64,000 nt of DNA, taken from positions 1 to 64,000 of the forward strand of contig NZ_SUHQ01000035.1 in the NCBI RefSeq assembly GCF_004962245.1, in the 5' to 3' direction. Both the position numbers and the translations under genes were made by a program. This document shows positions 8,786 to 17,695 of this stretch, piece by piece (positions within the stretch are counted from its first letter, which is position 1; the number at the start of each line of letters is the position of its first letter). Source of the DNA: Mesorhizobium sp. (GTDB lineage Bacteria > Pseudomonadota > Alphaproteobacteria > Rhizobiales > Rhizobiaceae). A model generated the notes under the pieces. The model was not told where the DNA came from and searched no databases. It saw only the letters and a program-made list of their open reading frames with translations.

Positions 8786-9107
8786 CAATCTCATACAACG
8801 GCTTTCCGGCGACCTAGCCTTAGAGGACATTCCGCCGCTTTGCAGCGAGTGCAGGCGCCTCGCGAGTAAGAGCGACTGCCCTTGCCCATCCTCACTGCTT
8901 TTGGTGCAACATATGCTGGCTGCCGTTCACCAGCCGCTTGACGCCATTGACCACCTTTCTGAGCAAGGCGCCATCAGACTGAAGGCTTTTACCGATTATC
9001 TGGCGACGGTCGTTCGAATAGCTTCAGAGCGCGGAGACGCGGCACCCTGGATCGATCTAGCCAGCCGGTTTAGCGCCCTTTTCGGTCCCGACGAGGTTGC
9101 CCATTAA
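8757..9107 (+). CDS. Hypothetical protein overlapping pyrE
   Basis: A 116-residue protein I do not recognise. It has two cysteine pairs near the N-terminus (CSEC at about residues 27-30 and CPCP at 40-43) that could bind metal, followed by helical sequence. The ATG at 8757 lies inside the end of pyrE, overlapping by 29 bases in another frame, so expression would rely on coupling to pyrE. The coding potential downstream of the overlap looks real, but no function can be given. Confidence 0.5.
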   Translation: MRANLWNATDNLIQRLSGDLALEDIPPLCSECRRLASKSDCPCPSSLLLVQHMLAAVHQPLDAIDHLSEQGAIRLKAFTDYLATVVRIASERGDAAPWIDLASRFSALFGPDEVAH

Positions 9108-9890
9108 TCTAGTGCTTATCGCTTTCCATGAACTAGCAGCCTCGGCGGCATCGCGTCATGGATCGCCAGCGGCATGCCGGCCCATGATGCGAGCGTAAAA
9201 GCGCCGAGCAGCCGGTGCTGAATCTCGGACGTGACGACGCCGATTGGCGCGATGCGCGTTGGCACGGGCCCTCGTGCCCAAGCATGATGCGTTCCCATTC
9301 CGCGGCATCATGCTCGCGATCCCGTCTGTGCCGTGCTCAAGCAAGCGAGCCCGAGCGAACCGCCCTGGGTAGCGGATTTAGACAATCGTTGGTGGAGTTG
9401 GCTGGCGAATTGGCGAGTTCGGCCTTTGGTTGGACCGGCTTGCGGCGGGCCAACCAAACGGGATTGGCGACACTGGAGTATGCCTTCACTGGGGTCGCGT
9501 CCTTACGCTGTAACGCGGCGGTCAGCGAAGCCGCGCGAGCGCCCCCTCGATAGCGCTGAGCGGGCGAGCGGCTTCGGGGCGGGCGCAGGGGCTGGGTAGA
9601 CCGGGCCGGACTCACCTAACTCACCGGGTCCAGCCACGACATGCATCGCCAAAGGCAAGGACCCTCCCCGCTGAGCGCGGGCTCAGCCATGGCCGCTGAG
9701 GCTACCGCACCCTTTCGAGTGAACGTAAGGACTTAACGAGCGTAGGGGAAAGGTCCGCAGAATATACGATGTGCCTCAGGGCCCGAGTGCTTATTCGGTC
9801 AAGATGATCTGGGCTAAGGCTCCCGCGTTCGCCGCAACGAAGGCGTACATCATTCCCTGGATGCCACCGCCAATGAACAATAGTAGACCA
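9108..9890. other. Gene-poor region with possible transporter tail
   Basis: No complete gene. On the minus strand at about 9798-9890 a frame reads LLFIGGGIQGMMYAFVAANA and ends in a stop, resembling the last membrane segment of a transporter. It sits directly downstream of the N-hydroxylase gene and may be the tail of a deleted exporter. The rest shows nothing recognisable. Confidence 0.35.
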
Positions 9891-11189
9891 TTATATCCCG
9901 CTGCCCATTTCTTCGGCTACGAGGTCGGGCCGGCGCTCGATCAACGTACGGCTGATGAAGCCCAGATGCTCGGGATTGGTGCATGGCGCGCGCCCCAGAA
10001 GGCTGTCCAGGATGCGGCGCGCTCGCCAGGCCAGCAGGCCAAAGTTCGGATCAGCCAGCCCGCGCTGTCCAAGGCAGGCGTTCTGAACGAAAAGGCGTCT
10101 GTCTCGCGGTCCGTCCCAGTACACCGAAAAATCCTCGCCGGTGGCGAGCTCATTGCCGATCTGCTCGAGGCGATCTGCGATCGGTTCCAGGAAGTCCGGC
10201 AGCGCGTTCTCGTACCCCGTGGCCAGGATGACGATGTCCGCGGTTACTTCTCCGATGTTATCCATGCCGCGCTGCAGCGTGAGCCTGTGCCCCGCCCCTG
10301 CGTTGATGCAGCGCGACACGTTGCAACTTGGCCGCAGTGTGATGTCGCATTGGTGTGGCTCGAGAAAGGCGTGGTGGTAGAGCGCCTGATAGACCGCGCG
10401 CAACGTGCTTTCTGAAATCCCGTCGGAGGCAAGCGCGAAACGCCGCAGGAACAGCTGGCGATGCACCTCGCTCATGGCCGCAAAACGATCCGAAAAGCAA
10501 GGCGTGAACAGCTCGTTTGTGAACGGGTGGTCGTCGAAAGGCATCTCGCGCGTCAAGACCCAAGTGACCGCCGCGGGCCGCCGTTCTTTCGGCCGGCCGA
10601 CAAGGTGCAGCAGCAGCTCGGCTCCCGACTGTCCGCCGCCAACCACGCAGACATGCTTTTTGTGCACCTCAGGATGGATATGCGCTAGGTCTGATGAGTG
10701 GAACAGGTTGGGTCCAGTCCAGCCATGAAACTGAGGCGGAATTTGCGCCTGCTTGCCTATGTCGATGACGAGGTTTCTCGCATCAAGGACCGCGTTGTCC
10801 GTCCGCACGCGAAACTCGCCGTCAAAGCGGATTTCGCGAACGGCCTCGCCGCCACGGACAAGCGGATTCTTCTGGAACGCCCAGTTGAGATATTGAGCGA
10901 ACTCGGCTCTGAGCACCCCGTGAAATTGCGCATTGAGGAAATGGTAAAGACGCCCGTTCTCGTGGAGGTAGTTTACGAATGTGTAGGCTGATCGCGGATT
11001 GACCAGAGTAACCAGATCCTGGAAGTGGCCGACCTGGAGCTCCGCGCAATCGAAAGCGCTGCCTGGATGTCCGCGGAAATCAACCTGCCGATCCAGGAAC
11101 AGTGCCCCTTGCGCAATCTCTTCCTGTATCTGACACGCAAGGCTCAAATTAGACGGCCCAGCACCGATACCAATGCAAAAGAGCTCCAC
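9891..11189 (-). CDS. L-lysine/L-ornithine N-hydroxylase (IucD/PvdA family)
   Basis: A 432-residue flavin monooxygenase of the siderophore family, which N-hydroxylates the side chain of lysine or ornithine or a diamine using FAD, NADPH and O2. The FAD motif is GIGAGPSNLSLA at the N-terminus, the NADPH motif is VVGGGQSGAELLLHL near residue 190, and the C-terminal ATGYENALPDFLEP matches the family ATG motif. The start is a GTG at 11189 after AAGGA. No siderophore synthetase, acyltransferase or receptor lies nearby, so the enzyme is an orphan. The substrate cannot be decided from sequence. Confidence 0.87.
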   Translation of the reverse strand: MELFCIGIGAGPSNLSLACQIQEEIAQGALFLDRQVDFRGHPGSAFDCAELQVGHFQDLVTLVNPRSAYTFVNYLHENGRLYHFLNAQFHGVLRAEFAQYLNWAFQKNPLVRGGEAVREIRFDGEFRVRTDNAVLDARNLVIDIGKQAQIPPQFHGWTGPNLFHSSDLAHIHPEVHKKHVCVVGGGQSGAELLLHLVGRPKERRPAAVTWVLTREMPFDDHPFTNELFTPCFSDRFAAMSEVHRQLFLRRFALASDGISESTLRAVYQALYHHAFLEPHQCDITLRPSCNVSRCINAGAGHRLTLQRGMDNIGEVTADIVILATGYENALPDFLEPIADRLEQIGNELATGEDFSVYWDGPRDRRLFVQNACLGQRGLADPNFGLLAWRARRILDSLLGRAPCTNPEHLGFISRTLIERRPDLVAEEMGSGI

Positions 11190-12032
11190 TTATCCTTGCT
11201 CCTCTAGGAGTGTTTCCCAACTCAGCGGCATGTGCGCGGCGACCGCCAGGCATTGAGCATTGCGAACCTCACAGGCATCCTTGAGCCGCGGTCCCGACTG
11301 AGAGGAAGGCAAAAGCCTGCGCGGCCTTCCAGGTCTTGAGCTCAATGGGCGACATCGACAGCGGGCACCGCATCATCCGAACCCAAGAGCGAGAAGGACC
11401 GCGTGTGATGCTGTCGCGCAGCTCTCCGGATTTTACGGCGGCTCCTAGCGGCTGCCTCCACCCCAGGATTGACTGTTTCCCGGTTACGACGGAAGCGGCT
11501 CTTTCTTCGAGGGGCGTAACCATGGATAACGGCTCGTAATGCGTTCGTAGACTCCCATGCATGCAGCGTGCCGGATAAAGAAAACGTCAAACCAACGAGT
11601 TCTCCTAATTCCAGCTCGTCTGGAACCCGACATTGTCGCGCCCGACGATGTCGGGCAGACGAAGCCCCGCGGCAGCGGCCCTTGCACACCGCAGGCCTGA
11701 CAGGGGCAGCCGCCGATTTGACCCGCGTCCGGGTACTGATCAGGGGCATTCCAACAGGGTTCGCGCCCGAGGCGGGGGCCCCTGGTACACCCGCCCTGTG
11801 GCTTGGCTGCGGTCTGCTGCAGCCGTTCGTCTTTACTGCCGGTTACAGACGATCTCGCACGAGTTGGATGCACGAGAGCGTCCTGAAGCAGTCGAGGCGT
11901 CCGGTTTGGCTCTGACAAGCGTCGCAAGATGTTGGCGGATCCAGCCATCTCTCCGCAATCCGACCGGTAACCGACAACGACTTCGGACTGGTTGGCGCTC
12001 CTTCGACCTGATCGGTGTTCCTACGGAACTGA
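11190..12032. other. Region between the N-hydroxylase and UspA genes
   Basis: Contains open frames but none I can assign. The minus strand just before the N-hydroxylase encodes a protein-like stretch (CEVRNAQCLAVAAHMPLSWE, then a stop ten bases before the GTG) that seems to be the end of a decayed gene. An inverted repeat CCCGACAT...ATGTCGGG is at 11626-11655, overlapping the UAS-like site. Confidence 0.4.
11558..11573 (-). promoter_or_regulatory. Candidate sigma-54 promoter upstream of the N-hydroxylase
   Basis: The minus strand reads CGGCACGCTGCATGCA, which keeps the GG-N10-GC spacing and differs from TGGCACG-N4-TTGCW at two positions. A UAS-like TGTC-N8-GACG sequence (TGTCGGGTTCCAGACG, 11617-11632 minus) lies about 45 bases upstream. 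The nearest identifiable gene, the N-hydroxylase, starts about 360 bases downstream; unrecognised, possibly decayed coding sequence lies between. Confidence 0.4.
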
Positions 12033-12905
12033 TCAGCGAGCCAAAAACAGCGGCAATGTGGTCTTCTCAAAACTCCAGCTCGGCGGACCGCCGAAAATCC
12101 GCTCACGCAGCCGACGGCTGCCATAAGCACCCATGACTATCATGTCGGCGCAGGTGTCGGCCGCGTGCTGCGTCAGCACTGTGGCCGCCGATTTACCGGC
12201 GCTCTTAAGCAGGTCAACCGAGACCCGAGCACCGTGCCGAGTAAGATAGGCAGCGATGTCTGCTCCAGACTGCGCACCTTTCCCGTTGTTTTGCGCCTTC
12301 GGATCGACCATAGCGACACAAACTTCCTCAGCAGCGGATAGGAGACTAAGAGCTTCCCGAACCGCACGCGAGGCCTCTACGCGCGAATCCCAGCCGACCA
12401 GCACGCGTCGAGGCGACAGGGTCGCCTTAGCGCCCTTCGGCACGATGAGCACCGGCTTTCCGCTATCGAACAAGCAGCCGTTGACAACAGGAGGTCCGAG
12501 AGTCTCATCGTTGAGGAGGTCTCCTCCAACGATCGTCAGGTCAGCGCAGAGCGCCCGCTGTCGTGCCACTTCACCAAGGCTAGCCGGATCGCAATAGTCG
12601 GTGTCAACGTCACAGGAAAGCGACATAGCTTTTAGCCGTTTGAGGATATCCGCGGACCGTCTTTCCATTCTGGTCACGTCCTGTGAAAATTTCTCGATTT
12701 GCTGAAATCGATAATTCGGTACTGCAATTGCCTGTGCACGTCCCGTACCCCACTCGAGGGGCGGAGACGACATCAAGAGCAATGGAGGCGGTATAATCAG
12801 TACGGATAGGTGCGCGCCGACCTCGCCACACAGTCCGGCAGCTGTTGTGAGGTCCTCATCAGAATGATCGGCACCCGTCACACAGAATATGCTTTTAAAT
12901 TCCAT
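12033..12905 (-). CDS. Universal stress protein (tandem UspA-type)
   Basis: A 290-residue protein with two Usp-like halves. The second half keeps an ATP-binding signature, VMGAYGSRRLRERIFGG, of the G-x2-G-x9-G type; the first half is degenerate. It is cytoplasmic, and the family is linked to stress and low-oxygen survival. The ATG at 12905 is preceded by AGCAGG. It is the last gene of the leftward nifHDKENX block, 93 bases after the response-regulator gene, so it may be expressed during nitrogen fixation. That is inference from position. Confidence 0.82.
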   Translation of the reverse strand: MEFKSIFCVTGADHSDEDLTTAAGLCGEVGAHLSVLIIPPPLLLMSSPPLEWGTGRAQAIAVPNYRFQQIEKFSQDVTRMERRSADILKRLKAMSLSCDVDTDYCDPASLGEVARQRALCADLTIVGGDLLNDETLGPPVVNGCLFDSGKPVLIVPKGAKATLSPRRVLVGWDSRVEASRAVREALSLLSAAEEVCVAMVDPKAQNNGKGAQSGADIAAYLTRHGARVSVDLLKSAGKSAATVLTQHAADTCADMIVMGAYGSRRLRERIFGGPPSWSFEKTTLPLFLAR

Positions 12906-12998
12906 TTGCCTGCTTCTCTTGGTCTTCGTTAGGAGCGTCTGCGGCAACACCGCTCTCAGCGGAGGAAGAGAGAGCGGCACCACATTCGACCACCGATT

Positions 12999-13703
12999 TC
13001 AGTCGTCCGGCTTCTCGAGCGAGTAGCCGGCCGACCTGACGGTGCGAATGACGCTGCCGAGCAAGGCCGTTTTCAGCGCCCTCCTGATTCGGCTGATATG
13101 GACATCGACGGTGCGTGCACCGACATGAATGTTGGGCGGCCAGGCCGCCCCGATAAGCTCGTCCCGGCTGAAGACCTTGCCGGGGGCCTCAATCATAAGC
13201 CGCAGCACGTTGAACTCGATCCGTCCGAGATGGATGTCGTGGCCATTACCGCGAACCCGACGGGCATCGAGCTTCATCTCCAGGCCTCCACAACAAATCC
13301 AACTGTCGTTTTCAACCCCGTTCGAACCACGCTTGGTCAGCCCGAGCCTCGCCCGCAGGCAGTCGAGCAGCTTGGCCGGAGCCACCGGCCGCACAAAGCT
13401 CTCAACGCCTGCCTTCAAGAGATCGAGGTGCTGGTGCTCGGCGCCAGGCGCGATCAGGGCGATGATGGGCAGGTCGGTGGTGCGCGGTTCCCGCTTGAGG
13501 TGGGCGCAAATTGCGGACCCGTTTATGCTGGCTGGGTCGCAATCCAGCACTACGGCCTGAAGCTCCCGTTGTTCGGCCAAGGCCAGCGCAGCCTTCGCGC
13601 CGTCTGCCGTCTCACTGCTGAAACCGTCCACCTCCAGTATGTGACTGTAGAGCAGATAGAACTCGGCATCTTGCGAGCAGATCAGGACCAGCGGCTTCTT
13701 CAT
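12999..13703 (-). CDS. OmpR/PhoB-type response regulator with degenerate receiver
   Basis: A 234-residue two-domain regulator. The C-terminal winged helix is intact (LIGAAWPPNIHVGARTVDVH and IRRALKTALLGSVIRTVRSAGY). The N-terminal receiver keeps an Asp at the phosphorylation position (VVLDCDP) but lacks the usual acidic pair (ICSQD in place of xxDDD) and has Arg where the invariant Lys is expected (SFVRPV). It may therefore work without normal phosphorylation. No histidine kinase lies nearby. The start is uncertain: the ATG at 13703 begins the receiver, while an ATG at 13814 overlaps the DUF269 stop as ATGA and would add a 37-residue unconserved leader. Confidence 0.82.
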   Translation of the reverse strand: MKKPLVLICSQDAEFYLLYSHILEVDGFSSETADGAKAALALAEQRELQAVVLDCDPASINGSAICAHLKREPRTTDLPIIALIAPGAEHQHLDLLKAGVESFVRPVAPAKLLDCLRARLGLTKRGSNGVENDSWICCGGLEMKLDARRVRGNGHDIHLGRIEFNVLRLMIEAPGKVFSRDELIGAAWPPNIHVGARTVDVHISRIRRALKTALLGSVIRTVRSAGYSLEKPDD

Positions 13704-13810
13704 CAGCGATACCCCAACAACCTGGTCGGCCTCGAGCCCCTGGATCGAGGGGACTGGCCAACAAAGATTCTCGGGTCCGTCATGGTGGCCTTTCTCGAAA
13801 ATCGCGCCCA

Positions 13811-14290
13811 TCATGCCAGCGCCACGTGGGGAAAGGTTTCGATGACTGAAATCGCATCGTCGACCAGCTTCGTACCAGCCGTGGCGAGCTTCAGGAGCGT
13901 CTCGAAGCCAAACCGGTGGACATCGCGCAGCGTTTTGGACAAAACGACCAGCCGTCCGGTCGTGAAAAGCACCCGACCAAAACCCTCATGGCTCACCTGG
14001 ATCATCGGCGATGCCATAAGGCCGCAGCGCTCCTCGATCGCAAGCCCGATGGCGGCGTAGTACTTGTCGAGCCTCCACAGCACGTCCGGATCGGGATCTC
14101 CGATGATCGGGATCGCTCGGCGCTGTTCCTTGGTAATGATGAAGTCGCCCAGCAGCTCGGCGTCCGCTTTGCGTTCCCACGAGCCATAGGAATCCTGAGC
14201 ACGGATCAGCCGCACGAGGCATTTGACGAACGGGGTGCAAAGAGCCGCCTCGTCTTCGGTGACAGCTGGGGGGATTGCGGGGTCAGACAT
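13811..14290 (-). CDS. NifX-associated protein, DUF269
   Basis: A 159-residue protein of the DUF269 family that follows nifX in most nif clusters and is thought to help FeMo-cofactor biosynthesis; the exact role is not known. The start at 14290 has a good GGAGG six to ten bases upstream. It lies 14 bases after nifX and its stop overlaps an ATG that could start the following response-regulator gene. A shortened duplicate is at 2851-3279. Confidence 0.88.
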   Translation of the reverse strand: MSDPAIPPAVTEDEAALCTPFVKCLVRLIRAQDSYGSWERKADAELLGDFIITKEQRRAIPIIGDPDPDVLWRLDKYYAAIGLAIEERCGLMASPMIQVSHEGFGRVLFTTGRLVVLSKTLRDVHRFGFETLLKLATAGTKLVDDAISVIETFPHVALA

Positions 14291-14304
14291 TTGGCGTCCT
14301 CCTA

Positions 14305-14802
14305 TCAGTCCTCGTCCTCGAAGGACGGTTTCGTTTCGGCAACGCCCGCTTGCGCCAGCACCTTGCGCAGCCAGGGCGGAGGACACGTCCTGAGCATCAT
14401 CTGCGTGCGCAACAGCACCTCTTGGATGGATTGGGGCTCCGCCACTTTGATCGGGTGGATTTTTGCCGCGACAACCTTGGCTGCCGAAGGTCCGCCAATC
14501 GCCAGACAAAACAGCAGATGACAGCCTTTCAGCGCATCCACCTTGGGCGTGATGCGGTCATCGCCCTCGGCCCGATGCTCCCCGCTTTCATCCGAAACGT
14601 CATCGAAGGCCACGGCTTCGACGAGATTCCATTCCTCGCGCGTCACGTCGTAGACAGCAAAGCGCCTGGCCGACCCGAAATGGGCATTGAGGTTCTGCAT
14701 GTCCTGAGTGGCGATCGCAACGCGCAATGCGCCCGCACGTCGTTCAGGCATCGGGGCGAAAACCTCATTACTGACCAGCGAGAGGCGGCGAACAGCGTTC
14801 AT
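14305..14802 (-). CDS. nifX: FeMo-cofactor carrier NifX
   Basis: Binds NifB-co and related precursors during FeMo-cofactor assembly. The segment RVAIATQDMQNLNAHFGSARRFAVYDV is the NifX/NafY core that binds the cofactor precursor, with the conserved His in NAHFGSA. The start MNAVRRLSLVSNE is the usual family N-terminus and overlaps the end of nifN by 35 bases. It is 165 residues, followed closely by the DUF269 gene. Confidence 0.93.
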   Translation of the reverse strand: MNAVRRLSLVSNEVFAPMPERRAGALRVAIATQDMQNLNAHFGSARRFAVYDVTREEWNLVEAVAFDDVSDESGEHRAEGDDRITPKVDALKGCHLLFCLAIGGPSAAKVVAAKIHPIKVAEPQSIQEVLLRTQMMLRTCPPPWLRKVLAQAGVAETKPSFEDED

Positions 14803-16150
14803 GTGATATTTCTCGATTACGGAGTGGATCAAGCGCCTCAGGAGTGGGCGCGTGTTGGTTGGCCTGGAAGATGTTGGCGACCTCGAAGATCAGGTCGCGG
14901 GTGCCCTGATAGAGAATTGCGAGCTTGTGCTGGCTGCCTAGTCGATCGAAGACCGGGAACCCGATGCGCATGAGCGAAATTCGGAGCCGCTCCGATGCTT
15001 GGCGCCCGTGCGAATGCGTGACAAGCAGGTCAGCACCGACGGCAAGACTTTCCAGATCGCCGAGATCGCCGATCTGAACCGAAACCGCCGGGACTTTCTC
15101 GAGAATTTTAGACCTGTCGGTCGTTGTGACGGCCGCGGCTATCTCGGAGCCGAGGCCAGCAAAGAAGGTTGCAAGTTGGAACAGCTGGTCTGGTTCGGCA
15201 GCGATGGCAATTTTCTTGCCGCCGAAATGGAAATGTCCGTCGAGCATCGCGTCCTGCAATTGCGCCCGGCGCCGGCGCACGCGGGCCGGTACCGCCGCGC
15301 CCGAAATCGAAGACAGCAGCGACACGAAGCGGTCCGTGTCCTGCAGCCCAGTCAGTGACTGGAACAACACGTAAGGCACGCCGGTCAACCCGAGCAGCGC
15401 TTTCGCCGGGCGGCGCATGTGCTCACCGATGGCGATGCATTGCATGGCCGTGCCCAACTCGCGAATGTCCTCGACGCTGGTGCCGCCGTATGTGGTCGCT
15501 ACCCAGCGGTCAGGAACCGTACCGTCGAGCGAGCCTGAGATGTCGGGCAGAATAACCGGCTTGAGCCCAAAGCTTTCAACCATGTCCCGCATATGCTCGA
15601 CGTCGGCGACAGTGAGGTTGCATCCGGGCAGGATTGCGATCTTCTTCGGGTGCCGCGCCCGTTCGCCCGAGCGTGTAATCCCTTCGATCATTGCGGTGAC
15701 TGCCCTGGCCCAGCCCTCTTCGATCGCGCCGTCAAAATCCGGCGTGTTGGCCAGCACGACCTCCGTACCCGCAAGCTCTTGCGTGTGCTTCAGCTTGATG
15801 TTGGCAATATCACCCGCGCAATCTTCGCCACGCGTCTCCACGAGCGCGGTCGTGCACACCCCGATCAGCTTTGGCTTCGTGCGGTTCTTGAGGTTGAGGA
15901 TCGCCTCTTCCAGATGGTCGGCTGCGCCGAGGATGGTCGCCACCTCATCCATCGCCGTAGTCTGCAAGGGAATCGCTTCTTTGAAGTGCCGCACGAAGAG
16001 AACGAGCGCAAAGCTTGTGCATCCCTGGCTGCCGTGGAACAGCGGCATCGCACCGTCGACGCCAAGAAAGGCAAAGGCGGCACCCAGCGGCTGCGACGAC
16101 TTCAGCGGGTTGACCGCAGCCGATTTGCTCTGGAGAAGGATGCGGGCCAT
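14768..16150 (-). CDS. nifN: Nitrogenase FeMo-cofactor scaffold NifN
   Basis: Beta-like subunit of the NifEN scaffold on which the FeMo-cofactor precursor matures. It is homologous to NifK: NPLKSSQPLGAAFAFLGVDG and LFHGSQGCTSFALVLFVRHFKE carry two of the cluster cysteine regions. At 460 residues it has normal length. The ATG at 16150 follows GAGG by six bases and lies nine bases past the nifE stop. The 3' end overlaps nifX. Confidence 0.95.
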   Translation of the reverse strand: MARILLQSKSAAVNPLKSSQPLGAAFAFLGVDGAMPLFHGSQGCTSFALVLFVRHFKEAIPLQTTAMDEVATILGAADHLEEAILNLKNRTKPKLIGVCTTALVETRGEDCAGDIANIKLKHTQELAGTEVVLANTPDFDGAIEEGWARAVTAMIEGITRSGERARHPKKIAILPGCNLTVADVEHMRDMVESFGLKPVILPDISGSLDGTVPDRWVATTYGGTSVEDIRELGTAMQCIAIGEHMRRPAKALLGLTGVPYVLFQSLTGLQDTDRFVSLLSSISGAAVPARVRRRRAQLQDAMLDGHFHFGGKKIAIAAEPDQLFQLATFFAGLGSEIAAAVTTTDRSKILEKVPAVSVQIGDLGDLESLAVGADLLVTHSHGRQASERLRISLMRIGFPVFDRLGSQHKLAILYQGTRDLIFEVANIFQANQHAPTPEALDPLRNREISHERCSPPLAGQ

Positions 16151-16158
16151 CGGTCGCC

Positions 16159-17634
16159 TCAACACTCGTGTGCCGTCGCGCAGGCGAATTCATCAAACAG
16201 GTACGCGGTCTCGTTCCTCGTGCACGGCAATTCGCCTATCAGATCAGGCTGGCAATCCCACGGGGCCGGCTGGCGCACCTGAGACCAGATCGGATTGTGA
16301 ATGGCGAGGTCGATCTGGCGTACGAGTTCCACCATGCCGTCATAGCCGGCATAAGGATGCTGGCGCTCCTGGTTGATATCGAGCCAGGGCGTCTTGGCCT
16401 TGAGCGCAATGAATTGCGTGCGACCGCCCGACAGCATGATATCGGCCCTGTGTTCAGAGAGCATGGCGTACAGCTCGCGCGCAGCCATGGATTCGAACAT
16501 GTGCTTGTCGTGCTTGAGAACTTGTTTGATGCGCTCCTTGTCCTGCACCGTAGATTTCTTGACCGAGGTGCCGACGATCTCGATTCCGATCTCCATCAGC
16601 GCATGGACAACCGACCAGGACTTCACACCGCCTGTGTTGAGCAGCACGCGCTTGCCTTGGAGCCTTTGCCGGTAGGATTCGAGTTTCTTCCACGCGATCG
16701 CCTCCTGCTGCGCGATCAGCGTCTCTGTGCGCTCGAGGATCTCCGGATCGGCGCCCTTCCTCACCAGCAGCCTGACAAGGTTGCGAAGAGCTTGCGATGT
16801 GTCGGAGATGCCATAGAAGGAGCCCTCGAAGAACGGGATGTCCCAGCGCTCCTCCATCTTGCGGGCAAGACTGATCAGCGCGGTCGAGCACACCATCATT
16901 GCCGCCCGGGCGCGGTGCGCGGAAGCAATGTCGCGGTAACGCGCATCGCCGGGAATGCAGGCGCGCACCCGGATCCCGAGCCGATCGAGGAGCGGCTTTA
17001 CAAGCCAGAATTCGCCCGAGAGGTTGAATTCGCCAAGGATGTTGATGTCGTAGGGCCCGGGGTCGTCGGGTTCGACCGTGCCGATGACATGATCGAGCAA
17101 CGCCTCGGCGGCGAGCTTGTTGCCGAGGTTCTTGGAGCCTGCCAGGCCAGGCGCATTGATCGGCACCACGGCCAAACCGAACTTTTCCGTGGCGCGTTTG
17201 CACACGGCCTCGATGTCGTCACCGATCAGCGCCGTTACGCAAGTCGAGTAGACGAAGATCGCCGGCGGCGCGTATGTGTGCTTGATCTCGCGGATCGCCT
17301 TGAAGAGTTTCCGCTCGCCCTGCCCCATCACCAGGTCGAGTTCGGTGAGGTCGGTCGTGAAGCTTGTCCGCCACAAGGTCGGCCCTGACGAAACCGCACC
17401 ACGGTTGTCCCAAGAATTGCCCTCGCAGGCAAGCGGCGCATGGACCAGATGCGCAACGTCGGTGATCGGCTGCAGGACGATCTTGGCTCCGTCAAAGGCG
17501 CAGCCGCCGGCTGCCGCCCCTGGTGTCAGCGACTTCGAGCAGCCCTCCTTGCGCGCCTTGGCATCTTTGCCACGGTTCTTATCGCAGGCGGGCTCATCGA
17601 AGGCGTCCTTGATTTTGGCGCTGAGGGAGGACAT
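16159..17634 (-). CDS. nifE: Nitrogenase FeMo-cofactor scaffold NifE
   Basis: Alpha-like subunit of the NifEN scaffold, homologous to NifD. The protein has 491 residues. Cys residues in GGCAFDGAKIVLQP, HAPLACEGNSWDNRG and VYSTCVTALIGDD match the cluster ligands. An N-terminal DKNRGKDAKARKEGCSKSL segment and a C-terminal HNPIWSQVRQPAPW are typical. The gene sits 61 bases after nifK and eight bases before nifN. Confidence 0.96.
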   Translation of the reverse strand: MSSLSAKIKDAFDEPACDKNRGKDAKARKEGCSKSLTPGAAAGGCAFDGAKIVLQPITDVAHLVHAPLACEGNSWDNRGAVSSGPTLWRTSFTTDLTELDLVMGQGERKLFKAIREIKHTYAPPAIFVYSTCVTALIGDDIEAVCKRATEKFGLAVVPINAPGLAGSKNLGNKLAAEALLDHVIGTVEPDDPGPYDINILGEFNLSGEFWLVKPLLDRLGIRVRACIPGDARYRDIASAHRARAAMMVCSTALISLARKMEERWDIPFFEGSFYGISDTSQALRNLVRLLVRKGADPEILERTETLIAQQEAIAWKKLESYRQRLQGKRVLLNTGGVKSWSVVHALMEIGIEIVGTSVKKSTVQDKERIKQVLKHDKHMFESMAARELYAMLSEHRADIMLSGGRTQFIALKAKTPWLDINQERQHPYAGYDGMVELVRQIDLAIHNPIWSQVRQPAPWDCQPDLIGELPCTRNETAYLFDEFACATAHEC

Positions 17635-17695
17635 TGCTCAGCCTCCCCAGTCCATTGGGCAAGGAATGGCCTCGGCGAAAAGCCGGCCACGGCTC

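Noticed and set aside
9246..9262. TGGCACG motif in the gene-poor region
   Set aside because: The -12 position reads CG rather than GC and there is no gene or UAS in place.
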